From Mycobacterium sp. GA-0227b (GTDB taxonomy: Bacteria > Actinomycetota > Actinomycetes > Mycobacteriales > Mycobacteriaceae), in NCBI RefSeq assembly GCF_001499855.1, contig NZ_LQIK01000029.1, positions 334,822-398,821 of the forward strand: a stretch of 64,000 bases of DNA, written 5' to 3'. The translations under genes and the position numbers were made by a program. Below are positions 41,504 to 49,588 of this stretch, piece after piece (the stretch's first letter is position 1; each line of letters begins with the position of its first letter). The notes beneath the pieces were generated by a model. That model was not told the origin of the DNA. It saw only the letters and a program-made list of their open reading frames with translations, and did no database searches.

Positions 41504-42514
41504 ATGAGCTTTGAGGAAATCGACACTGTCCCTGATGTCGCCGACTCCGCGGCTCCGGTCCCCAATCCGCATGCCACCGCGGAACAGGTGGAGGCGGCCC
41601 GTCACGACTCGAAGCTCGCCCAGGTGCTCTACCACGACTGGGAAGCGGAGAGCTACGACGAGAAGTGGTCGATCTCCTACGACAAGCGGTGTGTGGACTA
41701 CGCCCGCGACCTGTTCGACGCGACTGTCCCCTTCGATGAGCAGCGCAAGCTGCCCTATGACCGGGCGTTGGAGCTGGGCTGCGGCAGCGGGTTCTTCCTG
41801 CTGAACCTGATCCAGGCCGGGGTCGCGCGGCGCGGATCGGTCACCGACCTGTCGCCGGGGATGGTCAAGGTGGCCGTGCGCAACGGCGAGAACCTCGGCC
41901 TCGAGGTCGATGGCCGCGTCGCCGACGCCGAGGGCATCCCGTACGAGGACGACACCTTCGACCTGGTGGTCGGCCACGCGGTGCTGCACCACATCCCCGA
42001 CGTCGAACTGTCGCTGCGGGAAGTGGTGCGGGTGCTCAAGCCAGGGGGCCGATTCATCTTCGCCGGCGAGCCGACGAACGCGGGCGAGAGCTACGCGCGT
42101 CCGCTGTCGACGCTGACGTGGCGGGCGGTGACGAATGTGACGAGGCTGCCGGGGCTGTCGGGTTGGCGCCGCCCGCAGGCCGAGCTCGACGAGTCGTCAC
42201 GCGCGGCCGCGTTGGAGGCGATCGTCGACTTGCACACGTTCTCACCAGCCGACCTGGAACGCATGGCAGGCAATGCAGGCGCCGTCGACGTGTCCACCGC
42301 CACCACCGAGTTCACCGCGGCGATGCTCGGCTGGCCGCTGCGCACCTTCGAGGCCGCGGTGCCGCCGGACCGATTGGGCTGGGGCTGGGCGAAATTCGCG
42401 TTCAACAGCTGGATTGCGTTGTCCTGGGTGGACCACAACATCTGGCGTCAGGTGGTCCCGAAGGGCTGGTTCTACAACGTCATGGTGACGGGGGTCAAGC
42501 CGCCCGCGAAGTGA
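41504..42514 (+). CDS. class I SAM-dependent methyltransferase (Rv3038c-like)
   Basis: A 336-residue protein. Motif I LELGCGSGFFLLNL lies near residues 88-101; then comes DLSPGMVKVAV, motif IV DTFDLVVGHAVLHHIPD and VLKPGGRFIFAGEP, the Methyltransf_11/UbiE-like pattern. The C-terminal third contains a helical region with TFEAAVPPDRLGWGWAKFAFN. The last bases overlap the next gene. The substrate is unknown; lipid quinone or cell-wall lipid is possible. Confidence 0.92.
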   Translation: MSFEEIDTVPDVADSAAPVPNPHATAEQVEAARHDSKLAQVLYHDWEAESYDEKWSISYDKRCVDYARDLFDATVPFDEQRKLPYDRALELGCGSGFFLLNLIQAGVARRGSVTDLSPGMVKVAVRNGENLGLEVDGRVADAEGIPYEDDTFDLVVGHAVLHHIPDVELSLREVVRVLKPGGRFIFAGEPTNAGESYARPLSTLTWRAVTNVTRLPGLSGWRRPQAELDESSRAAALEAIVDLHTFSPADLERMAGNAGAVDVSTATTEFTAAMLGWPLRTFEAAVPPDRLGWGWAKFAFNSWIALSWVDHNIWRQVVPKGWFYNVMVTGVKPPAK

Positions 42515-43680
42515 CTGTGGCGTTCGGCGTCGAGGACGTCGGCTATCTGCGCAGCGAGGCCGGTGTCGCCGCTCTTCGGGAGATCGCCGCGCTGCGGCTG
42601 ACGAGTGCGACGCTGATCTCCGACATCGCCTCGGCGCGGGCCCGTTTCGGTGAGCGCGCCGCGATACTGGTCGAGACCACGGTGCTGCGCAGGAAGGCGA
42701 AGGCGAAACTCTCTCGCCCCGACGACTGGCTGTTCACCGACGAGGCGCTGCAGCAGGCCACCGCCGAACCGGTCGCCCGTCACCGCGCGCGACGGCTGGC
42801 CGGTTTGCGGGTGCACGATGCGACCTGCTCGATCGGCACCGAGCTTGCGGCGCTGCGTGATTCGGCCGCACTCGTGGTCGGCAGCGACATCGATCCGGTC
42901 CGTCTCGCGATGGCTCGCAACAACGTCGCCGACGTGGATGTCTGCCGCGCCGACGCGCTGCGTCCGGTGACGCGGGACGCCGTCATCGTGCTCGACCCCG
43001 CCCGACGCAGCGGCGGACGACGCCGGTTCGACCCCCGGGACTACACACCCCCGCTCGACGAGCTTCTCGAGGCGTACCGCGGTCGCGACCTCGCCGTCAA
43101 GTGTGCTCCCGGAATCGATTTCGACGCGGTGACCGGGCTGGGGTTCGACGGCGAGATCGAAGTCACCTCGGCGGCGGGCAGTGTGCGTGAGGCGTGCCTG
43201 TGGTCGGCGGGGCTGGCGGAATCGGGCGTGCGGCGCCGAGCCACGGTGTTGGACACCGGCGAACAGGTCACCGACGGCGAACCCGACGAGTGCGCGGTGT
43301 CGCCGGCCGGGCGGTGGATCGTCGACCCGGACGGCGCAATCGTGCGCGCCGGTCTGGTGCGGCATTACGCGGCGCGCCACGGTCTGTGGCAACTAGACCG
43401 CGACATCGCCTACCTGTCGGGGAACGGGTTGCCGCACGGGGTGCGGGGCTTCGAAGTGCTCGAAGAGATACCGTTCGGCGAACGACGGCTGCGCCAGGCA
43501 CTTTCGGCACGCGATGTCGGGGCGGTCGAGATCCTCGTCCGCGGTGTCGAGGTGGACCCCGACGCGCTGCGCCCGAGACTTCGCCTGCGTGGCACACAGC
43601 AAGCTTCGGTGGTCATCGCCCGCATCGGGGCCGGGGGAACAAGTAGGGCAACGGCATTCATTTGCCGTTCGTCCCGCTGA
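42511..43680 (+). CDS. THUMP-like/SAM-dependent methyltransferase domain protein (Rv3037c-like)
   Basis: A 389-residue protein. Residues about 60-80 include LRRKAKAKL; the Rossmann methyltransferase core has HDATCSIGTELAAL (motif I, about 106-119), VVGSDIDPVRLAMARNN and VIVLDPARRSGGRRRFDP, a DPP-like catalytic loop typical of RNA methyltransferase relatives. The C-terminal 90 residues resemble THUMP-like beta structure (RRLRQALSARDVGAVEILVRG). It overlaps the previous gene by four bases; the GTG at 42517 is an alternative start. Confidence 0.88.
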   Translation: MTVAFGVEDVGYLRSEAGVAALREIAALRLTSATLISDIASARARFGERAAILVETTVLRRKAKAKLSRPDDWLFTDEALQQATAEPVARHRARRLAGLRVHDATCSIGTELAALRDSAALVVGSDIDPVRLAMARNNVADVDVCRADALRPVTRDAVIVLDPARRSGGRRRFDPRDYTPPLDELLEAYRGRDLAVKCAPGIDFDAVTGLGFDGEIEVTSAAGSVREACLWSAGLAESGVRRRATVLDTGEQVTDGEPDECAVSPAGRWIVDPDGAIVRAGLVRHYAARHGLWQLDRDIAYLSGNGLPHGVRGFEVLEEIPFGERRLRQALSARDVGAVEILVRGVEVDPDALRPRLRLRGTQQASVVIARIGAGGTSRATAFICRSSR

Positions 43681-43744
43681 CCGCACACGTATTGTGGCGG
43701 TGATGCCGGTATCCAGACCGGTGCCGGCTGCAAGGACGTCGACA

Positions 43745-44437
43745 ATGCGCATTCTCAGGTGGACTGCCCCGTTCGCGGTCGCCGCTGTCGTGGGCGTCTT
43801 CGCCGCTCCGGCTGCGAGCGCGCAAACCGGGTGCGCCGACCTCCATGGCATCGTCGGGCCGGACCAGATATGCCGGGTGCACGTCGAGACCCCGACGTAC
43901 ACCGTCGATTTGAGTTATCCGAACGACTACCCCGACCAAGCGCCTCTGGTCGACTATCTGAAGAAGACCCGCGACGGGTTCGTCAACGTCGCCCAGGACC
44001 CAGACGCCTACAACCTGCCCTACGAACTCGACGCCGAAGGCATCGGCTATCGGTCGGGGCCGCCGGTCGCGGGCACCCGCAGCGTGGTCTTCACCGTCTG
44101 GCAGAACGTCGGCGGGGTGCGCCCGCAGACCTTCTACCAGGCGTTCAACTGGGACGTCGCCAAGAGTGCGCCAATCACCTTCGACACCCTGTTCAAGCCG
44201 GGCACCAAGCCGTTGGAGGTCATCTATCCCGAGATCGACCGGTACCTACAGAGGCAGGGCATGATCGAACCGGTGCCGCCCGGCGACGGCATGGATCCCG
44301 CTAACTACCAGAACTTTGCGTTGACCGACGATTCGCTGATCTTCTTCTTCAGCCAGGGTGAACTGTTCCCCGAATCCTCCGGTCCGGTTCAGGCGAACGT
44401 GCCGCGCGCCGCGGTGGCACCGCTGCTCGCGCTTTAA
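43745..44437 (+). CDS. secreted DUF3298-type protein (TB22.2/Rv3036c-like)
   Basis: A 230-residue protein. The signal peptide is RILRWTAPFAVAAVVGVFAAPAASA, cleaved before QTGCADL. Two Cys (GCADLHG and QICRVH) are near the mature N-terminus. The body has the RsiV-like pattern TFYQAFNWDVAKSAPITFDTLFKPG and a C-terminal DDSLIFFFSQGELFPESSGP. In M. tuberculosis the orthologue is a secreted protein of unknown role. Its stop overlaps the convergent lipoprotein gene by four bases. Confidence 0.9.
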   Translation: MRILRWTAPFAVAAVVGVFAAPAASAQTGCADLHGIVGPDQICRVHVETPTYTVDLSYPNDYPDQAPLVDYLKKTRDGFVNVAQDPDAYNLPYELDAEGIGYRSGPPVAGTRSVVFTVWQNVGGVRPQTFYQAFNWDVAKSAPITFDTLFKPGTKPLEVIYPEIDRYLQRQGMIEPVPPGDGMDPANYQNFALTDDSLIFFFSQGELFPESSGPVQANVPRAAVAPLLAL

Positions 44438-45750
44438 TCGGGCGCGAAGCCGTACACCACACCATCACTGGTGGCGGTCACGACGCGGCGGTCGTTCCCC
44501 ACGGAGACGCCGACCGGCCAGCCGGTCGCCCTCGGCAGCGGATAGGTGTTGAGTGTGCGGCCGTCGGCGGGATCGAACACCAGCAGCGCTTGGCCGGCGT
44601 CGTCTCCGGCGCCCTCGCGCGTGACGGTGTAGGCGACGTCGGGGCCGGCCTGGCTCGATGTCGTCAGCGGCGCGACGTCATCGCGGGTCCAGAGCACCTC
44701 GCCGCGGTCGCCGTCGTCTCGGATCCCGACCAACTTTGCGCCCGGGCCCCCGCCCGCGACGATGAGCCCGTCGGGTGAGACCGACGGCGGCGTCTGCGCG
44801 AGGTAGTCGAGCCGAACCGACCACTTGGCTTTTCCGTCTGCGGCGTTCAGTGCCCACAGCTGCTCGTCGCGGCCGTTGACGTACACCGTCGACCCGTCGG
44901 CCGAGAACACCGGGCTGGCCAGGGGCCCGCCGCCGACGGCGTCGCTGGTCCACTCCCGGGTGAGCATCGGCGTCTGGCCCGGTTGGTACCGCAACCCGAC
45001 GACGATGGGCTTGTCGGCGTTGGGCTCCCAAAGGCCGAGCACGACGGTCCCGCTCGCGGCCGCGAAGGCCGGCGCGGCGGCCACCGGACAGCGGGGCCGG
45101 GCGAGGCGGCAGTCGGCGAGCCCGCGCTCGGGGTCCTTGGGATCGACACCGGCGACCAGGTCCACCGGACTGCCCACCACGGTGCCCCGGTGGGCGTCGA
45201 AGACCAGCACCTGCCCCAGATGCGTCACGACCAGCAGGTGACCCGGGTTGAGGATGCGGGCGGTGGTCGGCATCCCGATGACCGGTTGGCGCCAGCGGAT
45301 CCACTGCGTCGGCGGGAACGACAGCATCGCGCCCGGCTGTCCGATGTAGAGGTTGTCGAACCCGTCCCAGAGAGGACTGGAGAGCGGGGCGCCGGGTCCC
45401 GGACCCTGCACGAGCCGGGTGCACCAGCGCTGCCGAGCGTTCTTGTCGGCCTCCCACACCATCAACGAGCAACCGGCGGACGTCTGCGCGTTGACGGCCA
45501 GGTAGCTGCCCGATGCGAGCGCGACCTCGGCCGCGAGACTGCCCTTGACCGAGCGGGTCCACTCCAGGCGCAGCGTGTCGGCGCCCGCCCGCGGTTGGTA
45601 GCTGCTGTTGCCGGCGTCGCGGTACTGGGCCGCCCAGCCGTCGGCGGCCTTCGCCTCGACCCAGGAGTCGGTGCTTTGACACCCTGCCAATGTGGCCGTG
45701 ATCAGCGCTGTCAGTGCCAGCACAGGCAGCACGGTCAATCGCCGGAACAC
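44434..45750 (-). CDS. PQQ-like beta-propeller lipoprotein (Rv3035-like)
   Basis: A 438-residue protein. A signal peptide (VLPVLALTALITATLAGC) with lipobox LAGC anchors it outside the membrane. Repeats such as PVFSADGSTVYVNGRDEQLWALNAADGKAKW and PPSVSPDGLIVAGGG form a beta-propeller like those of PQQ/BamB-type proteins. No catalytic residues were assigned. AAAGGA precedes the GTG at 45750; the longer upstream frame overlaps the acetyltransferase gene and is not coding. It is divergent from that gene. Confidence 0.88.
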   Translation of the reverse strand: MFRRLTVLPVLALTALITATLAGCQSTDSWVEAKAADGWAAQYRDAGNSSYQPRAGADTLRLEWTRSVKGSLAAEVALASGSYLAVNAQTSAGCSLMVWEADKNARQRWCTRLVQGPGPGAPLSSPLWDGFDNLYIGQPGAMLSFPPTQWIRWRQPVIGMPTTARILNPGHLLVVTHLGQVLVFDAHRGTVVGSPVDLVAGVDPKDPERGLADCRLARPRCPVAAAPAFAAASGTVVLGLWEPNADKPIVVGLRYQPGQTPMLTREWTSDAVGGGPLASPVFSADGSTVYVNGRDEQLWALNAADGKAKWSVRLDYLAQTPPSVSPDGLIVAGGGPGAKLVGIRDDGDRGEVLWTRDDVAPLTTSSQAGPDVAYTVTREGAGDDAGQALLVFDPADGRTLNTYPLPRATGWPVGVSVGNDRRVVTATSDGVVYGFAPD

Positions 45751-45832
45751 TCGATCCTTTCCCGTTTCCTCGTCTTGGGCCCACGTGAGGGTAACCGTTC
45801 GGGGTGGGATCGCTCGCGTAGGCTTTCCGGCC

Positions 45833-46570
45833 ATGACGACGATGTGGGGCGCGCCGTTACACAAGCGCTGGCGCGGGTCGCGGCTGCGCGACCCGAGACA
45901 GGCGAAGTTCCTCACGCTGGCCTCGCTGAAGTGGGTGGTGGCCAACCGCGCGTACACGCCGTGGTATCTGGTGCGGTACTGGCGGTTGCTGAAGTTCAAG
46001 CTGCGCAATCCGCACATCATCACCCGCGGCATGGTGTTCCTCGGTAAGGGTGTGGAGATCGAGGCGACGCCGGAGTTGTCGACGATGGAGATCGGCCGCT
46101 GGGTGCACATCGGCGACAAGAACACGATTCGTTGCCATGAGGGTTCGCTGCGGTTCGGCGACAAGGTCGTGCTCGGCCGCGACAACGTGATCAACACCTA
46201 CCTCGACATCGAGTTGGGCGATTCGGTGTTGATGGCCGACTGGTGCTACATCTGCGACTTCGACCACCGGATGGACGACATCAACGTGCCGATCAAGGAC
46301 CAGGGCATCGTCAAGGGCCCGGTGCGGATCGGGCCCGACACGTGGGTCGGGGTAAAGGTGACCGTGCTGCGCAACACCACGATCGGGCGTGGGTGCGTGC
46401 TGGGGTCGCACGCCGTCGTGCGAGGCGACGTCCCCGATTACTCGATCGCGGTCGGCGCTCCGGCGAAGGTGGTCAAGAACCGCCAACACGCGTGGGAGAC
46501 ATCGGCTGCGCAGCGCGCGGAACTTGCGGCGGCTCTGGCCGATATCGAACGCAAGAAGGCCTCCCGCTAG
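45833..46570 (+). CDS. left-handed beta-helix acyltransferase (Rv3034c-like)
   Basis: A 245-residue hexapeptide-repeat acyl/acetyltransferase. After an N-terminal helical part (about 1-60), imperfect hexapeptide repeats run from GMVFLGKGVEIEATPELSTMEIG to GPVRIGPDTWVGVKVTVLRNTTIGRGCVLGSHAVVRGDVPDYSIAVGAPAKVVKNR, the terminal signature of the family. TAGGCT at about 45819 may give a near-leaderless transcript. It is the last gene before the conserved order breaks. Confidence 0.92.
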   Translation: MTTMWGAPLHKRWRGSRLRDPRQAKFLTLASLKWVVANRAYTPWYLVRYWRLLKFKLRNPHIITRGMVFLGKGVEIEATPELSTMEIGRWVHIGDKNTIRCHEGSLRFGDKVVLGRDNVINTYLDIELGDSVLMADWCYICDFDHRMDDINVPIKDQGIVKGPVRIGPDTWVGVKVTVLRNTTIGRGCVLGSHAVVRGDVPDYSIAVGAPAKVVKNRQHAWETSAAQRAELAAALADIERKKASR

Positions 46571-46620
46571 CGGTTCCTCTTCTGCGCGTGGGCATGTACG
46601 CCAGTTGTGCGTGGGCGCAC

Positions 46621-46664
46621 CGCGAGTGTCCTGGCCGCACACGACACGCCGCCGAAAATCGACG
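46621..46664 (-). repeat. GCGGCGTGTC-core repeat (copy 3, inverted)
   Basis: On the minus strand it reads TTTTCGGCGGCGTGTCGTGT, then GCGGCCAGGACACTCGCG, aligning with copy 1 through the core and the CACTCGCG arm. The partner arm is degraded. Confidence 0.6.
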
Positions 46665-47154
46665 CTTTGCCACGCTCGGAGGTGCTCACGAGGGGCCCCC
46701 GGACGCGCCAAAGTCGTCCGAACGAGATTTCGCCCGCCAACGGATCATTGCTATAGGCGGTAATTGACGATGCCGGCAGCACATTCAAATTGCCGAACCA
46801 CGGGATATTGTCCGTTCGGTCAAATAGTTTTCTGTTACTGCGGCGCTAATTTTTTATTGCAGGGATATTTCGTGCGCCGCCGGCCCTGGCTTGACGCCTC
46901 GCCGAGGGCACGCCAGGTGGCGTGACGGACCGGTAGTCGTCGAGGCTGCACCCGTGGCTGAACAGTTGGGCGCGGGAACGTTATTCGAGGTAGATGTCGC
47001 GCTCGAACAGTGTCCGTCGCGCCGGAATGACCGGGCCGGTGTAAGGCGCCGCGGCGCTCGCAAGCGGACGACTTGAACGCTGTGCTCATACTTCGCTGGG
47101 CAATCACCAGATTTTGCCGAAATAGTTGCTACAGATTTCGGAGGGCGAGTTACG

Positions 47155-47262
47155 ATGACCTCGACTCTGTCGTGCGGGGAACTACGGGAGGACGGTAACC
47201 TGCGGATATACAAGGCAGCGAGGTGGGGCGGCTTGGCTGCAGCGACTGTCGCAGTCGGGTAA
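47155..47262 (+). CDS. possible 35-codon small ORF before the NRPS cluster
   Basis: The frame starts MTSTLSCGELREDG and ends LAAATVAVG. GGAGGG lies about ten bases before the ATG. Codon bias is only moderate and no family is recognised, so it could be a leader peptide or non-coding. Confidence 0.22.
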   Translation: MTSTLSCGELREDGNLRIYKAARWGGLAAATVAVG

Positions 47263-47402
47263 CACGATTCCCTCGATCCCCGTTATGGCTACAGGTGTCA
47301 AGTTTGCGGGAGTGGGTTCCGATCGTGCGTGCGCACGAGCCCACGGGCGAGCCGGGTAGTCCTGGGCGGAGGGCCGGATGACAGTGGGGGAGGAACGACA
47401 AC

Positions 47403-49451
47403 ATGACATCTATGCCGCCCGGTGAGGGCCACGATTCCGACCTCGATTTCATCGGTATCGGCTTCGGCCCATCCAATCTGGCACTAGCCGTAGCGGCCGA
47501 CGAAATCGTACCGGACCGGAAGGGCCTGTTTTTCGAACGTAGCGGAACCTTCCAATGGCATCCAGGAATGCTGCTCGACGGCACGAAAATGCAGATTTCA
47601 TTCCTGAAAGATCTGGCGACACTTCGCAATCCAGCAAGCCGCTACACATTTCTTCAGTATGCTAAAGCCAGAGGTCGCCTGGAACAATTCGTCAATCTCC
47701 ACGAATTCCACCCGAGCCGGCTCGAGTACAATGACTATCTTCGCTGGGTAGCCGAATTCTTCACTGACAGAGTCTGCTACAACACAATCGTCACCGCCGT
47801 GGTCCCCGTTGGCCATTCCCCATCATCGAACGGGCACCTTACGCGGTTCAGAGTCCATGTACGTGACATGGCTACGGGCGCAGAGTCCTGCTTCTTCACC
47901 GCGAACGTCATTTTTGGCGGCGGCGGCGTTCCGCGTCTTCTCGGCGCGCGTGCGGATGCGTCGGCGGTGCTCCACTCAAGTGCATTTTTGCCGAACTTCA
48001 CGAACCGATTCAACGAATCACAAAAGCCGTACCGATTCGCGGTTATCGGCAACGGCCAAAGCGCAGCAGAAATTGTCGATTATCTGTTGAACCATTACCC
48101 CGGAGCGACTATCCACCTGTTCATTTCTGACTGTACCCTTCGCGCCACCGATCATTCTCCGTTCATCAATGAACACTTCTTCTCGACGAGCGCGGCGGAT
48201 TTCTACAATCATCCGCCAGCACAACGAGTTGCGCTGCGCAGCGCACTACGCTCGACCAATTATGGCGTCGTCGACGCGGATCTGCTGCAGAAGCTATACC
48301 AAATCACCTACCTCGACGAGGTGAAGGGATGTCGCCGGCTACTCCTGCATCGTGAGTCACGGCTCTCGCAAATCGAAGAAATCGACGACCAAGTCGTCGC
48401 CAGCTTCGAAGACCGCTTCAGCGGCGATTCCAGTGAGTTCCACTTCGACGGTGCCGTCCTTGCCACTGGTTACGAGCGTGTGCTGGACGCCGAGGTGTTT
48501 CGCCATGTTCTGCCGCATGTCTTGTGGGATGAATCCGGCGCGATCTCGCTGACTCGGAGCTGTCGAGTCAACACCGTGCCCGCGGTGACCGCCAGGCTGT
48601 TCCTGCAGGGGTACGGCGAAGCGTGGTTCGGAATCGGCGATACCCTGTTGTCGCTGTTGCCGTTCCGAGCTCAGGCCATCGCGCAAGAGATCGGAAATGC
48701 GCCAAGCGGCGCCCCGATACGCCGCAAGCAACGCGTCCATGGCGAGTATCCACCTAAGCGATATCTGGAGACCGATCCGGACCGCTTGCACGACGTGATC
48801 AATCGATACCGGTTCGCCACACTTGTCTCTGCCAGCGGGGTAGACGAGCCGGTTGTCACGCAACTTCCCTTGACCCTCGATACATCGCGCGGGTCATTGG
48901 GGGTTCTGTTCGGCCACATGGACTTTGCAAACCCGCACACCGAGCTTCTCGACGGGCGACGCGTCCTCGTTTTGTTCCATGGACCAAACGGATACATCTC
49001 TCCGCACGTGTACGAATCCGCGCAACTGCCCACGTGGAACTCCATCACTGTGGAGGTTCGTGGGCGTGCACGGATCCTGCGCGACAAGGACGCCGTCGTC
49101 AACGGTCTGCGCGGTATCGCCGCCGCAGCGGACCCAACGCCGGGCGGCTTCCGGCTGACGCGCGAAGCGGCCAGCGATCAGCGCCTCTTTCCACTACTCG
49201 TCGGTTTCGAGATCGACATCGACGATATGAGAGGACGATTCAAGCTTTCCCAGGAACGCGACGACAGGGATCGCTGGCACGCAGCTCATGCCCTCGCCAA
49301 TGGTGTAGAGCAGGACGACCGCGACCTCATTTCCTCGATCGTCGGGCTGCCACTCGATGTCGATGAAGAGCCGAAACCGCAACAGCAGGCGCAAATTCAC
49401 CAATATGGCAACGCGCCGGCGGACACCGCGTATCGACGAGTTGATGGGTAA
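47403..49451 (+). CDS. ornithine/lysine N-monooxygenase fused to a PaiB-like FMN-binding domain
   Basis: A 682-residue fusion. Residues 1-430 are an FAD/NADPH N-hydroxylating monooxygenase: FAD motif IGIGFGPSNLALA (about 17-29), SFLKDLATLRNP (substrate loop), NADPH motif IGNGQSAAEIVD (about 216-227) and AVLATGYERV. This family hydroxylates the side-chain amine of ornithine or lysine for hydroxamate siderophores. Residues about 445-640 resemble PaiB: RYRFATLVSASG, GHMDFANPH, VLVLFHGPNGYISPHVYE and LPTWNSITVEVRGRAR, the FMN-binding split-barrel. The ATG follows GGGGGAGGAA. It heads the cluster with the NRPS. The PaiB part might bind or reduce flavin for the hydroxylase (inference). Confidence 0.9.
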   Translation: MTSMPPGEGHDSDLDFIGIGFGPSNLALAVAADEIVPDRKGLFFERSGTFQWHPGMLLDGTKMQISFLKDLATLRNPASRYTFLQYAKARGRLEQFVNLHEFHPSRLEYNDYLRWVAEFFTDRVCYNTIVTAVVPVGHSPSSNGHLTRFRVHVRDMATGAESCFFTANVIFGGGGVPRLLGARADASAVLHSSAFLPNFTNRFNESQKPYRFAVIGNGQSAAEIVDYLLNHYPGATIHLFISDCTLRATDHSPFINEHFFSTSAADFYNHPPAQRVALRSALRSTNYGVVDADLLQKLYQITYLDEVKGCRRLLLHRESRLSQIEEIDDQVVASFEDRFSGDSSEFHFDGAVLATGYERVLDAEVFRHVLPHVLWDESGAISLTRSCRVNTVPAVTARLFLQGYGEAWFGIGDTLLSLLPFRAQAIAQEIGNAPSGAPIRRKQRVHGEYPPKRYLETDPDRLHDVINRYRFATLVSASGVDEPVVTQLPLTLDTSRGSLGVLFGHMDFANPHTELLDGRRVLVLFHGPNGYISPHVYESAQLPTWNSITVEVRGRARILRDKDAVVNGLRGIAAAADPTPGGFRLTREAASDQRLFPLLVGFEIDIDDMRGRFKLSQERDDRDRWHAAHALANGVEQDDRDLISSIVGLPLDVDEEPKPQQQAQIHQYGNAPADTAYRRVDG

Positions 49452-49557
49452 TCCGGTGCAGCCCAACCCTTTCGATGACGACAGTGGCAGCGTCGTCGTT
49501 TTGGTTGACGCGGCTTCGCGTGAGAAGTGGGGACAGAACCAGGTGTTTGACGCATAG
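49444..49557 (+). pseudogene. truncated MbtH-like protein
   Basis: A 37-codon frame, MGNPVQPNPFDDDSGSVVVL and on to a stop after VFDA. NPFDDDSG followed by VVVLVD matches the N-terminal strand of MbtH-like NRPS helpers, which are about 70 residues long. The conserved SLWP and C-terminal W-containing helix are missing and no other frame supplies them. Its ATG overlaps the monooxygenase stop. It is either a decayed mbtH or a degenerate small relative; MbtH function for the NRPS would then need another copy. Confidence 0.6.
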
Positions 49558-49588
49558 ACCTGTTTCTGCTTAGTGGGGAGGCACTTGG

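Larger units (their letters stand above)
46571..47402. other. 832-bp intergenic stretch upstream of the NRPS cluster
   Basis: It marks the border between the conserved block and the peptide cluster. The first part holds an inverted GCGGCGTGTC-core repeat (46621-46664). The middle (about 46730-46870) is visibly AT-richer (TAGTTTTCTG, AATTTTTTATTGC) than anything else in the window. The last part holds a 35-codon frame at 47155-47262. I find no IdeR-type iron box and no convincing promoter, although the distance suggests a regulated 5' region. Confidence 0.55.

Noticed and set aside
46835..47213. Overlapping small frames in the gap before the NRPS cluster
   Set aside because: Frames on the minus strand have weak codon bias, no ribosome-binding sites and no family likeness.
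46571..47402. IdeR box upstream of the siderophore-like cluster
   Set aside because: No AGGTTAG/CTAACCT-like palindrome was found on either strand by eye.
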